Assembly (NCBI GenBank): GCA_963707275.1
Contig: CAVPPH010000015.1
Location: 186,001 to 250,000 of the forward strand
DNA from: JACKBK01 sp963707275
GTDB lineage: Bacteria; Chloroflexota; Anaerolineae; JAAEKA01
Direction: 5' to 3'
Length of the DNA: 64,000 nt
This document shows, piece after piece, positions 55,261 to 64,000 of this stretch (position 1 is the first letter of the stretch; each line of letters opens with the position of its first letter). The translations under genes were made by a program, and so were the position numbers. Under the pieces are notes generated by a model. The model did not search any database. It had not been told where the DNA came from and worked only from the letters and a program-made list of their open reading frames with translations.

Positions 55261-56415
55261 TCAGCGGTCGATCCGTTCCACCGTCGGCAGCCCTGACAGC
55301 GCCACCTCCGGCACGGGCGGCAGCCGGCTTTCGTCGGTCAGTGCATGCAGAAATGCTACCAGATCGGCCTTCTCCTGTGCCGTCAGATCGAAGCCCTTCA
55401 GCAGCGGATCGACCCGCGGGAAGTCGTGCGCGCGGCCTGCGCCGTCGGCGTAGAACTGCACCACCTCTTCCAGTGTCGCAAACTGGCCGGCGTGCATATA
55501 CGGCGCAGTCAGAGCGACGTTACGCAGGCTGGGCACCTTGAACGCCCCGAACAGCCCGCGCTCGCTGACCCCGGCGCGGCCGGGATCCTCGCTATCTACG
55601 CCGTCAACACGGAAAGTCTCGTTAGCCAGTAGTGGCGGCTGGTGGCACTCGCCGCAGTGAGTGCGCTGGGAGAAGAAGAGGTCCATGCCGCGTTGCTGCT
55701 GTTCCGTCAGCGCGCTCGCGTCGCCGGCAACGAAGCGGTCATAGGGGCTGTCGTCGCTGATCAGCGTGCGCTGAAAGTCGGCCAGCGCCTGCGTCACGTG
55801 GTCGAAAGTCACCGCGTCCGCGCCGCCGCCGAATGCCGCGTCGAACAGGTCCACGTAGGCCGGGATGGCGCGCAGGGTGGCCTCCAGCCGCTCCGGCGTC
55901 TCCGCCATCTCGTTGGGCAGCGTCAACGGCAGGCGCGCCTGCGACTCCAACGAAGTCTCCCGGCCGTCCCATAGCAGGAAGGCATTGAAGCCGGTGTTCC
56001 ACAGGCCGGAGACGTTACGCGCCGGCGACCCGGGTCGCGGCTTGCTGACCGCCTCGCCATTGGAAAAGCCCAGATCGGGATGGTGGCAGGTGCCGCACGA
56101 CATGTCGTTACCGACCGACAGCGCCGGGTCGTAGAAAAGCTGGCGACCCAGTTCGACCCTGGTCGGCGTCGACGGGTTGCCGGGTGGCTGGCGCAGCGGC
56201 GGCCAGGTCGGCGATGGCTGCGGCGGCTGGGTAGGCAACGCTATGGCCGTCGGCGTGCTGGTTGCGGCCGGCGAGGCGGTTGTGGTCGCCACAGGCGAAG
56301 GCGCGAATGGCGGCTGGCTGGCAGGTGCGCAGGCTGCCAGCAGCGTGGCAACTGCCAGACTACTCAGCGCCGCCAGCAGCAGTCGCGTTAGGTTATTGAT
56401 CCGGTGACTGGACAT
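55261..56415 (-). CDS. Di-haem cytochrome c peroxidase-family lipoprotein
   Basis: A 384-residue protein. The lipobox LLAAC (Cys 29) is followed by a Thr/Pro linker (40-80) and a MauG/CcpA-type domain with two haem c sites, CGTCH (107-111) and CGECH (254-258). The axial/conserved segments are LGFSNGEAVSKP and FKVPSLRNVALTAPYMH. Bacterial di-haem peroxidases reduce hydrogen peroxide with electrons from cytochromes. The lipid anchor places it outside the cytoplasmic membrane. It begins 6 bp after the MFS gene stop, so both are one operon. Confidence 0.9.
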   Translation of the reverse strand: MSSHRINNLTRLLLAALSSLAVATLLAACAPASQPPFAPSPVATTTASPAATSTPTAIALPTQPPQPSPTWPPLRQPPGNPSTPTRVELGRQLFYDPALSVGNDMSCGTCHHPDLGFSNGEAVSKPRPGSPARNVSGLWNTGFNAFLLWDGRETSLESQARLPLTLPNEMAETPERLEATLRAIPAYVDLFDAAFGGGADAVTFDHVTQALADFQRTLISDDSPYDRFVAGDASALTEQQQRGMDLFFSQRTHCGECHQPPLLANETFRVDGVDSEDPGRAGVSERGLFGAFKVPSLRNVALTAPYMHAGQFATLEEVVQFYADGAGRAHDFPRVDPLLKGFDLTAQEKADLVAFLHALTDESRLPPVPEVALSGLPTVERIDR

Positions 56416-56421
56416 AGTGGG

Positions 56422-57735
56422 TCAGGTTCCTGCTGGTGCGATCGCGGCCGACTCCTCGGCCATGGTTGCGCTGGTGTAGCGCCGCAGTCGCGGATAGCGC
56501 CAGGCGATGTAGCCGGTCAGCGCGACGGTAGCAAGGCCGCCGCTGACGATGGCGAAGGGGACGCCGAAGGCCGCCGCGACCATGCCTGCCTCCAGCTCGC
56601 CCAGTTGCGGGCCGCCCATGAAAAAGATCTGGTTGATGCCGGTCATGCGGCCGCGCAAACGATCCGGCGTTAACGTCTGGCGCAGCGTCTGGCGGATGAT
56701 GGTCGAAACCGTGTCGCTGGCGCCGATCAGCGCAAAGAACAGGTAGCTCATGGCGAAGCTGGTGGAAAGGCCAAAAAAGACGGTGGCGATTCCGTAGAAC
56801 GCGACGCTGATCAGCATCACGGCACCCTGGCGATAGATGTCTTTGCGCAGCGACACCAGCACACCTGCCAGCAGCGACCCGATTGCGTCGGCGGTGTAGA
56901 GCAGGCCGTAGCCCTGCGCGCCCATGCCCAGCACCTGATCAGCCACCAGCGGCAGCATGGTGCGGGCCGAGCTGAACAGCGTGGCAAAGAAGTCCAGCAG
57001 CATGCTGCCCCAGATGATGCGCGCGCCGCGCACGAAGCGCCAGCCCTCCAGAATGGCGGCAAAGCCCAGACCCGTGTCGCGCGCCGCCGGTCCGGCGCGG
57101 TAATGGATCAGCACCAGCGCCGCGACGATGGCGATGAACGACACGGCGTTGACGGCGTAGACCCAACCGACGTTGGTTTTCGCCAGAAGGACGCCTGCCA
57201 TCACCGGCCCGATGATGGTCGCCACCTGGCGCACGATGGAGTTCAGGCTGATGGCGTTGGTCAGGTCGCTGGCAGGTACCAGATTCGGCACAATCGACTG
57301 GAAGGCCGGGCTGGAAAAGGCCGACGTGGCCGCGCCGGCTGCGGTCAGCAGATAGACAATCCAGACCGTGTCACGCTGCGCGAAGCTGACAATCGCCAGA
57401 ATCGCGGCGAAGATGGCGGCTGCGCTGTTGGTCAGAACCAGCAGCTTGCGCCGGTTGACCACATCGGCCATGGTGCCGCCCACCAGCGCAAAGAAGAAGA
57501 TCGGGATGATACGCGCCAGTCCGACGCCGCCCAGCCCCAGCGCCTCACTGTTCAGCGAGACTTGCCGGCCCAGCAGATCGACCGTCAGCGACGTTCCCTC
57601 CAGCAGCTTGTAGACGTGCCAGTTGATGGCCACGAACTGCATCTGCGTGCCGATGACGGAGACGAAATTGCCGCTCCATACCAGGCGATAATCGCGGTGG
57701 CGCAGCGCAGCGAAGCGGCCGATGGAACGAGACAT
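56422..57735 (-). CDS. MFS transporter, EntS-like (MFS_3)
   Basis: A 437-residue polytopic protein from ATG 57735, the first of the operon with the peroxidase. It opens RFAALRHRDYRLVWSGNFVSVIGTQMQ, the usual N-terminus of the EntS-like exporters. It has FALVGGTMADVVNRRKLLVL (motif A) and RMTGINQIFFMGGPQLGELEAG, conserved in the same group. Members export siderophores or small hydrophobic molecules. The substrate is unknown. Confidence 0.88.
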   Translation of the reverse strand: MSRSIGRFAALRHRDYRLVWSGNFVSVIGTQMQFVAINWHVYKLLEGTSLTVDLLGRQVSLNSEALGLGGVGLARIIPIFFFALVGGTMADVVNRRKLLVLTNSAAAIFAAILAIVSFAQRDTVWIVYLLTAAGAATSAFSSPAFQSIVPNLVPASDLTNAISLNSIVRQVATIIGPVMAGVLLAKTNVGWVYAVNAVSFIAIVAALVLIHYRAGPAARDTGLGFAAILEGWRFVRGARIIWGSMLLDFFATLFSSARTMLPLVADQVLGMGAQGYGLLYTADAIGSLLAGVLVSLRKDIYRQGAVMLISVAFYGIATVFFGLSTSFAMSYLFFALIGASDTVSTIIRQTLRQTLTPDRLRGRMTGINQIFFMGGPQLGELEAGMVAAAFGVPFAIVSGGLATVALTGYIAWRYPRLRRYTSATMAEESAAIAPAGT

Positions 57736-57806
57736 GCCCCTGAGTGTACTCCGGTCGTGGCATCTGCGCAAAGCTCGCTTCGCCTGTGACGGTCTGTGGC
57801 GTACAA

Positions 57807-57840
57807 AGAAGTCCGACTTCTTTGAAGAAGTCGGACTTCT
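57807..57840. repeat. 34-bp palindrome upstream of the EntS-like MFS gene
   Basis: Perfect 16-bp arms AGAAGTCCGACTTCTT and complement with a TG centre. It is related to the 39-bp palindrome at 15227-15265, which shares AAGTCC(A/G)ACTT. It lies between the P-domain gene and the MFS gene on the same strand, so it could be a terminator or an operator. Confidence 0.75.
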
Positions 57841-57929
57841 GAATCATCGGCGCTTGTCGCGTCTGGGAAGACGGCGACGGAAGCTTTCCCGCCCTGGCCG
57901 AGCCAGGACGCGTCCATATGGGCGAGGCT

Positions 57930-60460
57930 TTACTGCACGTCGATCTGCTCGGTCACCTGTTGCAGGACCTTGCCGTCCGCCGCCAGCGCTTCTACGGTAT
58001 ACCAGGCAGCCTTGCCGCCAGCCGCCGGTGCATCGTAGTCGTATACTGTCTGTCCGGCGCGCGCCGGCAGGTTGGCCAGCAGTTGGCCCCGCGCGGTGGC
58101 GCTGTCGCTGACGTAGATGTTGTAGCTGGCGGCGCTGAGGTCGCCAGCCTGCCACGACAGCAGCACCCGGTCACCGGCAGCCTTGGCGCTGAGGCTGGAG
58201 GGTGCCAGTGCCTCTGCGGCAACGACTGGTTGGATCGCTTCAGGCGCCGCCGCGCCGCCGGTGCAGATGGTGATGCTCCACGAGCTCAGCGTGCCGGTGT
58301 CGCCGCGGGCATCGTCGTAGACCCGGAGCGTCCAAGTGCCGGCCGCGCTGCCGCCGTTGTAGGCGCTGAGAGTCTGCTCGGGGCGATAGCTGCCGCTGAA
58401 CGGCGTGCTGCCGGCGGTCACCGCAGTGGACGCTTCGTCGTCGAAAACGGTGCTGAGGTAGTTATCACCTGAGCCGCCGTTGTCGGTGGACAACATGCGC
58501 TCAACATTGGCCGGATTGCGGATATAGATGTCCAGATCGGCGTCGTAGGTGTGGCTGATCTGGCCGATAGTCACGTTGACATCGGTGATTGTTCCACCGC
58601 TGACGCTGACGGTGCTGTAGATGTTGGTGCGGTCCTTGATGGCCAGCGGCACGTTGCTGCTGTTGAAGGTGGTGCAGCTTGGTCCGGGCGTTGGCGTGGC
58701 CGTCGGGCCGGGCGTGGGGGTCGCGGTTGGCGGAATCGTGGCCGTTGGCGTGGCCGGCGGCGGCGTGGGTGTCGGTGTGGCGCCGCTGCTGCACTGGTCG
58801 AACTTGAACGAGCCGATGCGGGTGCTCCAGGTGGTGGCTGTGTTGTACTGGCCGGTGAACCAGAAGGTGCAGTCGTCCACCGGGTCGATGCTCATCGCGG
58901 CGTAGTCGCCGTAGCGGTTACTGGCGTTGCGCGCGCCGTACCCGAAACCAGGGTGGTCTCGGCCTGGGGCATGGTTCCCAGCGGATCGCCTGCCAGCCGG
59001 CCGGTGTAACGCAGGCCGGGGTAGACGCTGCTGCTGGAGACGTTGTAGCCCAGCGCGATGTTGCCGGAGCCGTCCATCGCGATGCCGCCCATCCACCGGT
59101 TGATCGAGTTGGGCGAGTAGGTGCCTTGCTGGTAAAGCGTCCACGTGCTGCCGGTCTTGCGTAGCTCGAACCAGCGCACGCCCGCCAGATCCGCGCCGTT
59201 GACGTCAGTGGTGAGGTTGCCGACCAGCGTCTGATGTGCGCCGAAGTTGCGATAGGCCAGGCGGTTCATGATGACCTCGCGCAGCGGGTCAAGCTTGGTG
59301 GTGGTGCCGGGCTGCGGGATGCAGGCGAAGCTGGTCAGGCCGCACAGGTCGGAGGAGAACTCAGACACGAGGATGTCAGTGACCTTGCTGAAGGAGGAAC
59401 TGGCAGGGGTGGTCCAGTTGACGCTGAACTGCCACAGTTCCAGGATGTCCTGGGTGCTGTAGCCGGTGGGACCGTGGACCTCTGTATCGCGGTGGCGCAT
59501 GAAGATGGCCGGCGAGCCGGCCGGCGGGGCGCTGCCGCCATCCAGATCGGCCGGTGTGAAAGACTGGAAACCGAAGCCGGACAGGGCGGTTCCTGTGAAG
59601 CGCTGGAAGGTGGCGGCCTGTCCCACCAGCATCTTGGCGCGATCCAGCGCATAGGCCGTGGGCGCGCTTTCGTTGGTCGTCACGTAGTAGGCGTCGGGCC
59701 ACACCGAGTATTTCGGGTAATCCGGGAACGTGGGGGTGACGAAATCGTAGGCGTAGTACGTGCCGGTCGGGTCGGAGGTCGTGGAGACGTAGACGCAGAG
59801 GTGGTTGCCGCTTTGGGCAAATTCGCTCAACAGCCAGCGGCCGGCCAGTGTGTCGTAGAGCGCCACGGGGTCGCCATAGCCGCTGGCGCATGCGCCAGCT
59901 CCCAGGCCGTCCAGCGCGAACTGGTTGCCGACTGTGCCGCCCGACTTGTTGTAGATGCGCACCAGCGCGCCGCCGCTGCCGTTGATCATCTGCACGTAGT
60001 GGTTGGGCCCCACCTCGCCCACGGTATCGGGCGGGTTGACGCCGCTGTAGCCCTGGCCGGCAATGTTGACGAGCGGAGTTGTAAAAACGTTGGGAGCAGC
60101 TTCGGGAGCTTGCTGTTGAACCGCGAGCAGAGGATCAGGACCGCTGGCAATGCGCAGGTTGGGATCCAAACCATCCTTGTAGCTCAAACGCGGGTTGATC
60201 TCGCGGTCAAGGTAGTATTCAAGGCTGGCGACAGGCAGGTCGCGTGCCGGTTTGGTCAGGACAGGAGTAACCGGTTCGCTGACAAAGATCGATCCGACCT
60301 CGCCACCTTGTGCGCCGGGCAGTTGCCGGGCTGCACCCTGCGGCGCACGTCCCGCAGCCGTGTCGCTGACGACCTGGCGGGACGCGAGGGGTGCAATAGC
60401 CAGCATCGCAACAAAGAGCAGGATACTCGCGCCGATGGCGCGCTTCGACAGGTTTTGCAT
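57930..60460 (-). CDS. Secreted protein with proprotein-convertase P domain (frame interrupted)
   Basis: Starts at ATG 60460. It has a signal peptide (about 1-30), a long N-terminal domain with PPDTVGEVGPNHYVQMING and GDPVALYDTLAGRWLLSEFA patterns (about 90-520), a Thr/Pro linker, a P/Homo B domain (DVNVTIGQISHTYDADLDIY; about 600-735) and a C-terminal fibronectin-like domain (LLSWQAGDLSAASYNIYV). The frame breaks near 58935 in a GCGCGCGC run with two surplus bases; joined, it is about 842 residues. P domains usually accompany subtilisin-like proteases, but no protease domain is seen here. Likely a secreted structural or binding protein. Confidence 0.72.
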
Positions 60461-60720
60461 GGTGTGTACCTCGCAGGGGGACGAAAATAGTCGCAGTCGT
60501 ACGACCGCGGCAAGCAAAGCAAAAACATCGAAGCTTGGTGAGCGGGTGGTTGATCTGGTTGCCTGGCAAGTCCTCCGGGGTGGATAAGACAGTGATACGA
60601 CCTGCCGACATTATCGACAGGCCGGTGAGATTGTCAAAGTTTCCCTACAGCAGTTGTGTCGTAGCCCGCGCTTGCTTCTGTTGGCACGACGGTGCGCGCC
60701 GGCTCAGTCGTGCAGTCGAG
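60461..60720. other. Intergenic region between two minus-strand genes
   Basis: 260 bp upstream of the P-domain gene and downstream of the phosphatase gene. GCGAGG just before ATG 60460 is the ribosome binding site. No convincing gene or hairpin is visible. Confidence 0.5.
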
Positions 60721-61509
60721 TCAATTCGTGGACGGCTCGTCGCGGATCAGTTCCAGCACCTGCGGCAACAGTGCAGGCGTCGTCGAGATCGCCTCGTTGC
60801 CGTAGATCGTCTCGTTGCCCTGCCAGTCGCCGAAGTAGCCACCGGCTTCGCGCAGGATCGGCGGGAAGGGGCCGCAGTCCCAGACGCTCATGATCGGGTC
60901 CAGCGCCAGCTCGACGCGGCCGGTGGCTACCAGACAGTGGCCGTAGGCGTCGCTCCAGCCGGCGCGGTGATAGGTCGCGGCGGCCAGACGTTGCCAGGCG
61001 TCGCCGCGGCCGTGACGGGCGAAGCTGCCGGCATCGGTGGTGGTGACAAAGGCGCGGTCGAGAGTGGCGACCTCGGAGACGCGCGCTCGCCGGCCATTCC
61101 ACCAGCAGCCGTGACCGGTCGCCGCGTAGATCATCTCGTCCAGCGCCGGGAAGTACGACACGCCGACCTCGACGTTGCCCTCGATCTCCAGCCCCAGCAG
61201 CACGGCGTAGAGCGGCACGCCGCGGATGAACGCCTTGGTGCCGTCGATGGGGTCGATGATCCAGCGGTGGCTGGCATCGGCGCCCGCGGTTTCACCGAAC
61301 TCTTCGCCCAGCACTGCGTGGCCGGGAAAGCGCTGCTCGATGCGGGCGCGCACCAATTCCTCCGCGCCGCGGTCGGCGATGGTCACAGGTGTGTCGTCGG
61401 ATTTCATGTCGGGCCGCACGCCGGTCTGGAAGTAGCCCAGTGTCAGCTTGCCCGCCAGATAAGCAGTCTCGGTCGCGAATTCAAGATAGGTTTGCAGTGT
61501 ATCTGTCAT
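60721..61509 (-). CDS. Inositol monophosphatase / histidinol-phosphatase (HisN)-family enzyme
   Basis: A 262-residue Mg-dependent phosphatase. Metal-binding motifs are GEEFGE, WIIDPIDGTKAF and SVWDCGPFPPIL. The last differs from the usual WDxAA of inositol monophosphatases and is closer to HisN-type histidinol-phosphate phosphatases. Substrate specificity cannot be fixed from sequence alone. ATG 61509 overlaps the stop of the DUF6265-like gene as ATGA. Confidence 0.87.
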   Translation of the reverse strand: MTDTLQTYLEFATETAYLAGKLTLGYFQTGVRPDMKSDDTPVTIADRGAEELVRARIEQRFPGHAVLGEEFGETAGADASHRWIIDPIDGTKAFIRGVPLYAVLLGLEIEGNVEVGVSYFPALDEMIYAATGHGCWWNGRRARVSEVATLDRAFVTTTDAGSFARHGRGDAWQRLAAATYHRAGWSDAYGHCLVATGRVELALDPIMSVWDCGPFPPILREAGGYFGDWQGNETIYGNEAISTTPALLPQVLELIRDEPSTN

Positions 61510-61941
61510 GGGTTTTCTACTCGTTGATAGCGGAACTCGTCGTCGGGGTCGTGGATGCCGCGCTCGCGTTCGAACCAGGCGATCAACTGATCAGCGTCGC
61601 GGCGGTAGACCATCCACATCGGTCCATCGGCTGTGTCGCGCACGAAGGTAGCCGACTGGCCTTCGATGCTTTCCAGCGTGAAGGTCACCGAGTTCGTCTT
61701 TTTCCTCCCAGCCGCGCAGTCCCGGGTTGAAGTGCTTGATGCGCAGGCGGAGCTGGCCGTCCTCGTCGGTTTCGATGGTGACCAGTTCGAAGAAGCGCAC
61801 CTTGTTGTCGTGTATCCAGCGGAACATGCACATCAGCGTACCGGCTTGCGGCTCACTCCAGTGTTCTTCGATGATGTCATTGCCGTCCTGGCCGCGCCAG
61901 TGGCCTGCCAGCCAGGCCAGGTCGCCGATGGATGCGTTCAT
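61506..61941 (-). CDS. DUF6265-like lipocalin-type protein (frame interrupted)
   Basis: Starts at ATG 61941 with AAGGAG upstream. LAWLAGHWRGQDGNDIIEEHW, then a beta-rich segment (MCMFRWIHDNKVRFFELVTIE), resembles DUF6265 proteins, small lipocalin-like barrels of unknown ligand. One surplus base near 61700, next to an A5 run, breaks the frame; the remaining part reads TNSVTFTLESIEGQSATFV to 61506. Joined, it is 144 residues. It is coupled to the phosphatase gene. Confidence 0.7.
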
Positions 61942-61973
61942 GGAATTCGCTCCTTGTCCTCGTAAAGCAGCTT

Positions 61974-61994
61974 GAACGATTTCCCAAATCGTTC
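61974..61994. repeat. Hairpin GAACGATTT-CCC-AAATCGTTC
   Basis: 9-bp perfect arms around CCC, in the divergent region between the DUF6265-like gene and the GMC oxidoreductase gene. The core ACGATTT-N3-AAATCGT also occurs at 55225-55255. Confidence 0.65.
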
Positions 61995-62058
61995 TACAAT
62001 GCGATGCGTATGATAGCATGAAGCGGGTTCGATGCGAAACACGGAAGGGCAGGCTTAC

Positions 62059-63363
62059 ATGGCGGCAAGCAATGCGGATGTGGTGATCGTTGGTTCGGGG
62101 CCGGGCGGCGCGACGCTGGCGCGGGAGTTGGCGCGCGCGGGCAGGCAGCGGGTGGTGTTGCTGGAACGCGGTATCGACTACCGCAGCAAACCCTACTACG
62201 GCACTTATTTGGGCGCGCTGATCTACGCAGACCGGCGCAGCCTGCTATTTACGCAGGAAGGGCTGAACATCATCCGTCCGCTGATGGTCGGTGGGGCAAC
62301 CAGCATGTATTGCGGTTGCGCCGCGCCGCCGCCGGCCTGGCTCAAAACGCGCTATGGCGTCGATATCGAGGCGGAGGTAGCGGACGTCTGGCTGGATTTG
62401 CACATTGCGCCGCTGCCGGCGGAGTTGCGCGGCGCGGCTTCGACCCGCATCGCCCAGGCCGGCCAGGCCTTGGGCTACGACTGGCGTCCGCAGCACAAGT
62501 TTATGCAGCCGGCTCGTTCTGACAGGTTTGACTGCGGCGCAACCTGTATGTTGGGCTGCCGCTGCGGCGCGAAGTGGAGCGCCGCTGAGTATGTGGACGA
62601 CGCAGTCGCGGCCGGCGTCGATCTGTGGACGCAGGCGCGCGTCGAGCGGGTGCTGATCGAGGACGGCCACGCGGTCGGTGTCGCCGGCAAGCGGGCCGGC
62701 AAGCCGTTTGTGCTGTGGGCAGACAAAGTGATCCTGGCGGCAGGCGGTATCGGCACGCCGCGCATCCTGCAGGCATCCGGGCTGCGCGGCGCGGGGCAGG
62801 GGATGGCCATGGACACCACGGTGATGGTCTACGGCGAGGGAGCGGCGCGCGGCATCGGCAACGAGCCGCCCATGACGTGGTCGTGGGAAAACCGCGACGC
62901 CGGCTACATGCTCAGCACGCTGATGGACCCGTGGCTGCTCTATCCGCTGATCAACACGCTCAAGGGCCCCCAATATGCGCTGACGTGGCCGCGCTGGAAC
63001 AACCTGCTGGGGGTGATGATCAAGCTGACCGACGAGGTCTCGGGCGGCGTTTACCCGGACGGCAAGATCAGCAAGCCGCTGACGGCGCGCGACCGGGAGC
63101 GGCTGCGCGCGGCCGAGGAGGTCTGCGGGCAGATCCTGCTGGAGGCGGGGGCAAAGCGGGACACTATCTTTACCACGCCGCTGCGCGGCACGCATCCCAG
63201 CGGCACGGTGCGCATCGGCGACATGGTGGACAGCGACCTACAGACGGAGGTGCCGGGGCTGTATGTCTGTGACGCCAGCGTCTTTCCCAAAGCGCTGGGC
63301 CGCCCGACGGTGATCACTATCATCGGCCTGGCGAAGCGGTTGGCTCGGCGGCTAAGCGCATGA
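62059..63363 (+). CDS. GMC-family oxidoreductase
   Basis: A 434-residue FAD enzyme from ATG 62059 (an ATG at 62032 is possible). It has FAD-binding VVIVGSGPGGATLARELAR near the N-terminus and the active-site block THPSGTVRIGD (catalytic His region HPxGTxR), with a second conserved C-terminal segment GRPTVITIIGLAKRL. GMC enzymes oxidise alcohols such as sugars, choline or sterols. The protein is shorter than typical GMC enzymes (about 500-600 residues) and has a Cys cluster (CGATCMLGCRCG) mid-sequence. Substrate unknown. It overlaps the methyltransferase gene by four bases. Confidence 0.82.
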   Translation: MAASNADVVIVGSGPGGATLARELARAGRQRVVLLERGIDYRSKPYYGTYLGALIYADRRSLLFTQEGLNIIRPLMVGGATSMYCGCAAPPPAWLKTRYGVDIEAEVADVWLDLHIAPLPAELRGAASTRIAQAGQALGYDWRPQHKFMQPARSDRFDCGATCMLGCRCGAKWSAAEYVDDAVAAGVDLWTQARVERVLIEDGHAVGVAGKRAGKPFVLWADKVILAAGGIGTPRILQASGLRGAGQGMAMDTTVMVYGEGAARGIGNEPPMTWSWENRDAGYMLSTLMDPWLLYPLINTLKGPQYALTWPRWNNLLGVMIKLTDEVSGGVYPDGKISKPLTARDRERLRAAEEVCGQILLEAGAKRDTIFTTPLRGTHPSGTVRIGDMVDSDLQTEVPGLYVCDASVFPKALGRPTVITIIGLAKRLARRLSA

Positions 63364-63983
63364 TTTCGCCAACCGAGCAAAACCTGGACGAGGCGCGTCG
63401 CACCTGGGATCAGACCGCCGCTGCGTTTGATCAGGAGCCTGATCATGGACTGCGTTCTCCCGGGGTGCGCGACGCGTGGACGGAACTGCTCAGGTCCTGG
63501 CTGCCGGGCCGCGGCGCGGCCATTCTGGATGCCGGCTGCGGCACCGGGTCGCTCAGCGTGGTCATGGCCGGGCTGGGACACCACGTCACCGGGATCGACC
63601 TCTCGCCCGCGATGATTGCCCAGGCGCGTGCCAAGGCGCAGGAACAAGGGCTGTCTATCGACTTCCAAGTCATGGACGCATCTGCGCCGCAGTTTGCCCC
63701 GCAGTGGTTTGACGTTATCCTGTGCCGGCACCTGTTGTGGATGTTTCCGCAGCCCGCGCAGGTACTCGACCGCTGGGTGAAGCTGCTCAGGCCGGCCGGC
63801 CGGCTGATCCTGGTCGAGGGCTACTGGGAGACCGGCGGTGGCCTGCGCGCAGAAGATGTCGTCGCGGCGCTGCCGGTCGAGGTCGGTGCCGTGTCAGTGC
63901 AGACGTTGAGTGACCAGCCGGACTTGTGGGGGAAGAGTGTGACCGACGAGCGGTTCGCGGTTGTCGCTTTGAACAATCTGTAG
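63360..63983 (+). CDS. Class I SAM-dependent methyltransferase
   Basis: A 207-residue protein. Motif I ILDAGCGTGSLS binds SAM, with the acidic GIDLSPAMIAQA strand next and ICRHLLWMFPQP as post-motif region, typical of the UbiE/Methyltransf_11 group. The start overlaps the GMC stop as ATGA, so the two are coupled. The natural substrate is unknown. The gene ends 17 bp before the right edge of the window. Confidence 0.9.
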   Translation: MISPTEQNLDEARRTWDQTAAAFDQEPDHGLRSPGVRDAWTELLRSWLPGRGAAILDAGCGTGSLSVVMAGLGHHVTGIDLSPAMIAQARAKAQEQGLSIDFQVMDASAPQFAPQWFDVILCRHLLWMFPQPAQVLDRWVKLLRPAGRLILVEGYWETGGGLRAEDVVAALPVEVGAVSVQTLSDQPDLWGKSVTDERFAVVALNNL

Positions 63984-64000
63984 CTTCAAGTTGAAAGGAC

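Noticed and set aside
54869..55541. Arg/Ala/Pro-rich open frames on the plus strand in the repeat region and across the peroxidase gene
   Set aside because: They run through inverted repeats and the antisense of a clear minus-strand gene.
57930..60460. A subtilisin-type protease reading because of the P domain
   Set aside because: No Asp/His/Ser protease motifs were found in the N-terminal part.

Overview
The window looks like draft sequence from a GC-rich Chloroflexota bacterium, probably of the Anaerolineae/Caldilineae side. This is inferred from gene content: a CarH-type B12 photoreceptor beside carotenoid-type genes, a Bat/MoxR operon, long multidomain secreted proteins with Thr/Pro linkers and FLPLV/YLPMI-like segments, and many lipoproteins. 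No rRNA or tRNA gene was recognised. About fifteen frame disruptions interrupt otherwise well-conserved genes. Nearly all are one surplus base, which points to consensus error rather than gene decay, so these genes are annotated as single interrupted CDSs.

Layout. 1-2252: two drug-type MFS exporters (one cut by the left edge) and a DUF4258 protein, all on the minus strand. 2253-12782: a plus-strand MoxR/DUF58/VWA/TPR/BatD (aerotolerance-type) operon with one unrecognised secreted protein, preceded by two palindromes and 11-bp-phased CTTAAG boxes. 12930-15088: an OmpR-type response regulator and sensor kinase. 15332-20684: a CarH-like MerR/B12 regulator divergent, through two near-consensus promoters, from an SDR, an SRPBCC protein, a CrtI-like FAD oxidoreductase and L-lactate dehydrogenase. 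20803-30360: mixed genes, including a glycerophosphodiesterase, a GNAT-nitrilase fusion, a secreted alpha/beta hydrolase, an HEXXH protein and an ABC-2 exporter.

30425-36179 (minus) is the most distinctive block. A sigma70 promoter and a cobalamin riboswitch lead into a secreted transcobalamin-like alpha/alpha-toroid protein, then an ECF S component carrying a related extracellular domain, then EcfT. I read it as a B12 capture-and-import system in which an animal transcobalamin-like architecture serves an ECF transporter. No EcfA is present.

36237-39178: two coupled secreted proteins. 39365-44412: a complete pstSCA-pstB2-pstB1-phoU operon. Its two ATPases carry complementary defects, as in asymmetric heterodimeric ABC transporters. 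44616-46644: folP, an SDR lacking the catalytic Tyr, and a small membrane protein. 46767-50301: a large secreted multi-propeller protein divergent from a photolyase and a TspO-like protein (50532-52734). 52931-64000: a copper-amine-oxidase-like protein with a dockerin-like C-terminus, a di-haem peroxidase with an MFS exporter, a P-domain protein, an inositol-phosphatase-family enzyme, a DUF6265-like protein, a GMC oxidoreductase and a methyltransferase.

Several families of intergenic palindromes recur across the window. B12 is a connecting theme: a B12-riboswitch uptake operon and a predicted B12-dependent light sensor lie about 20 kb apart, with a photolyase nearby.
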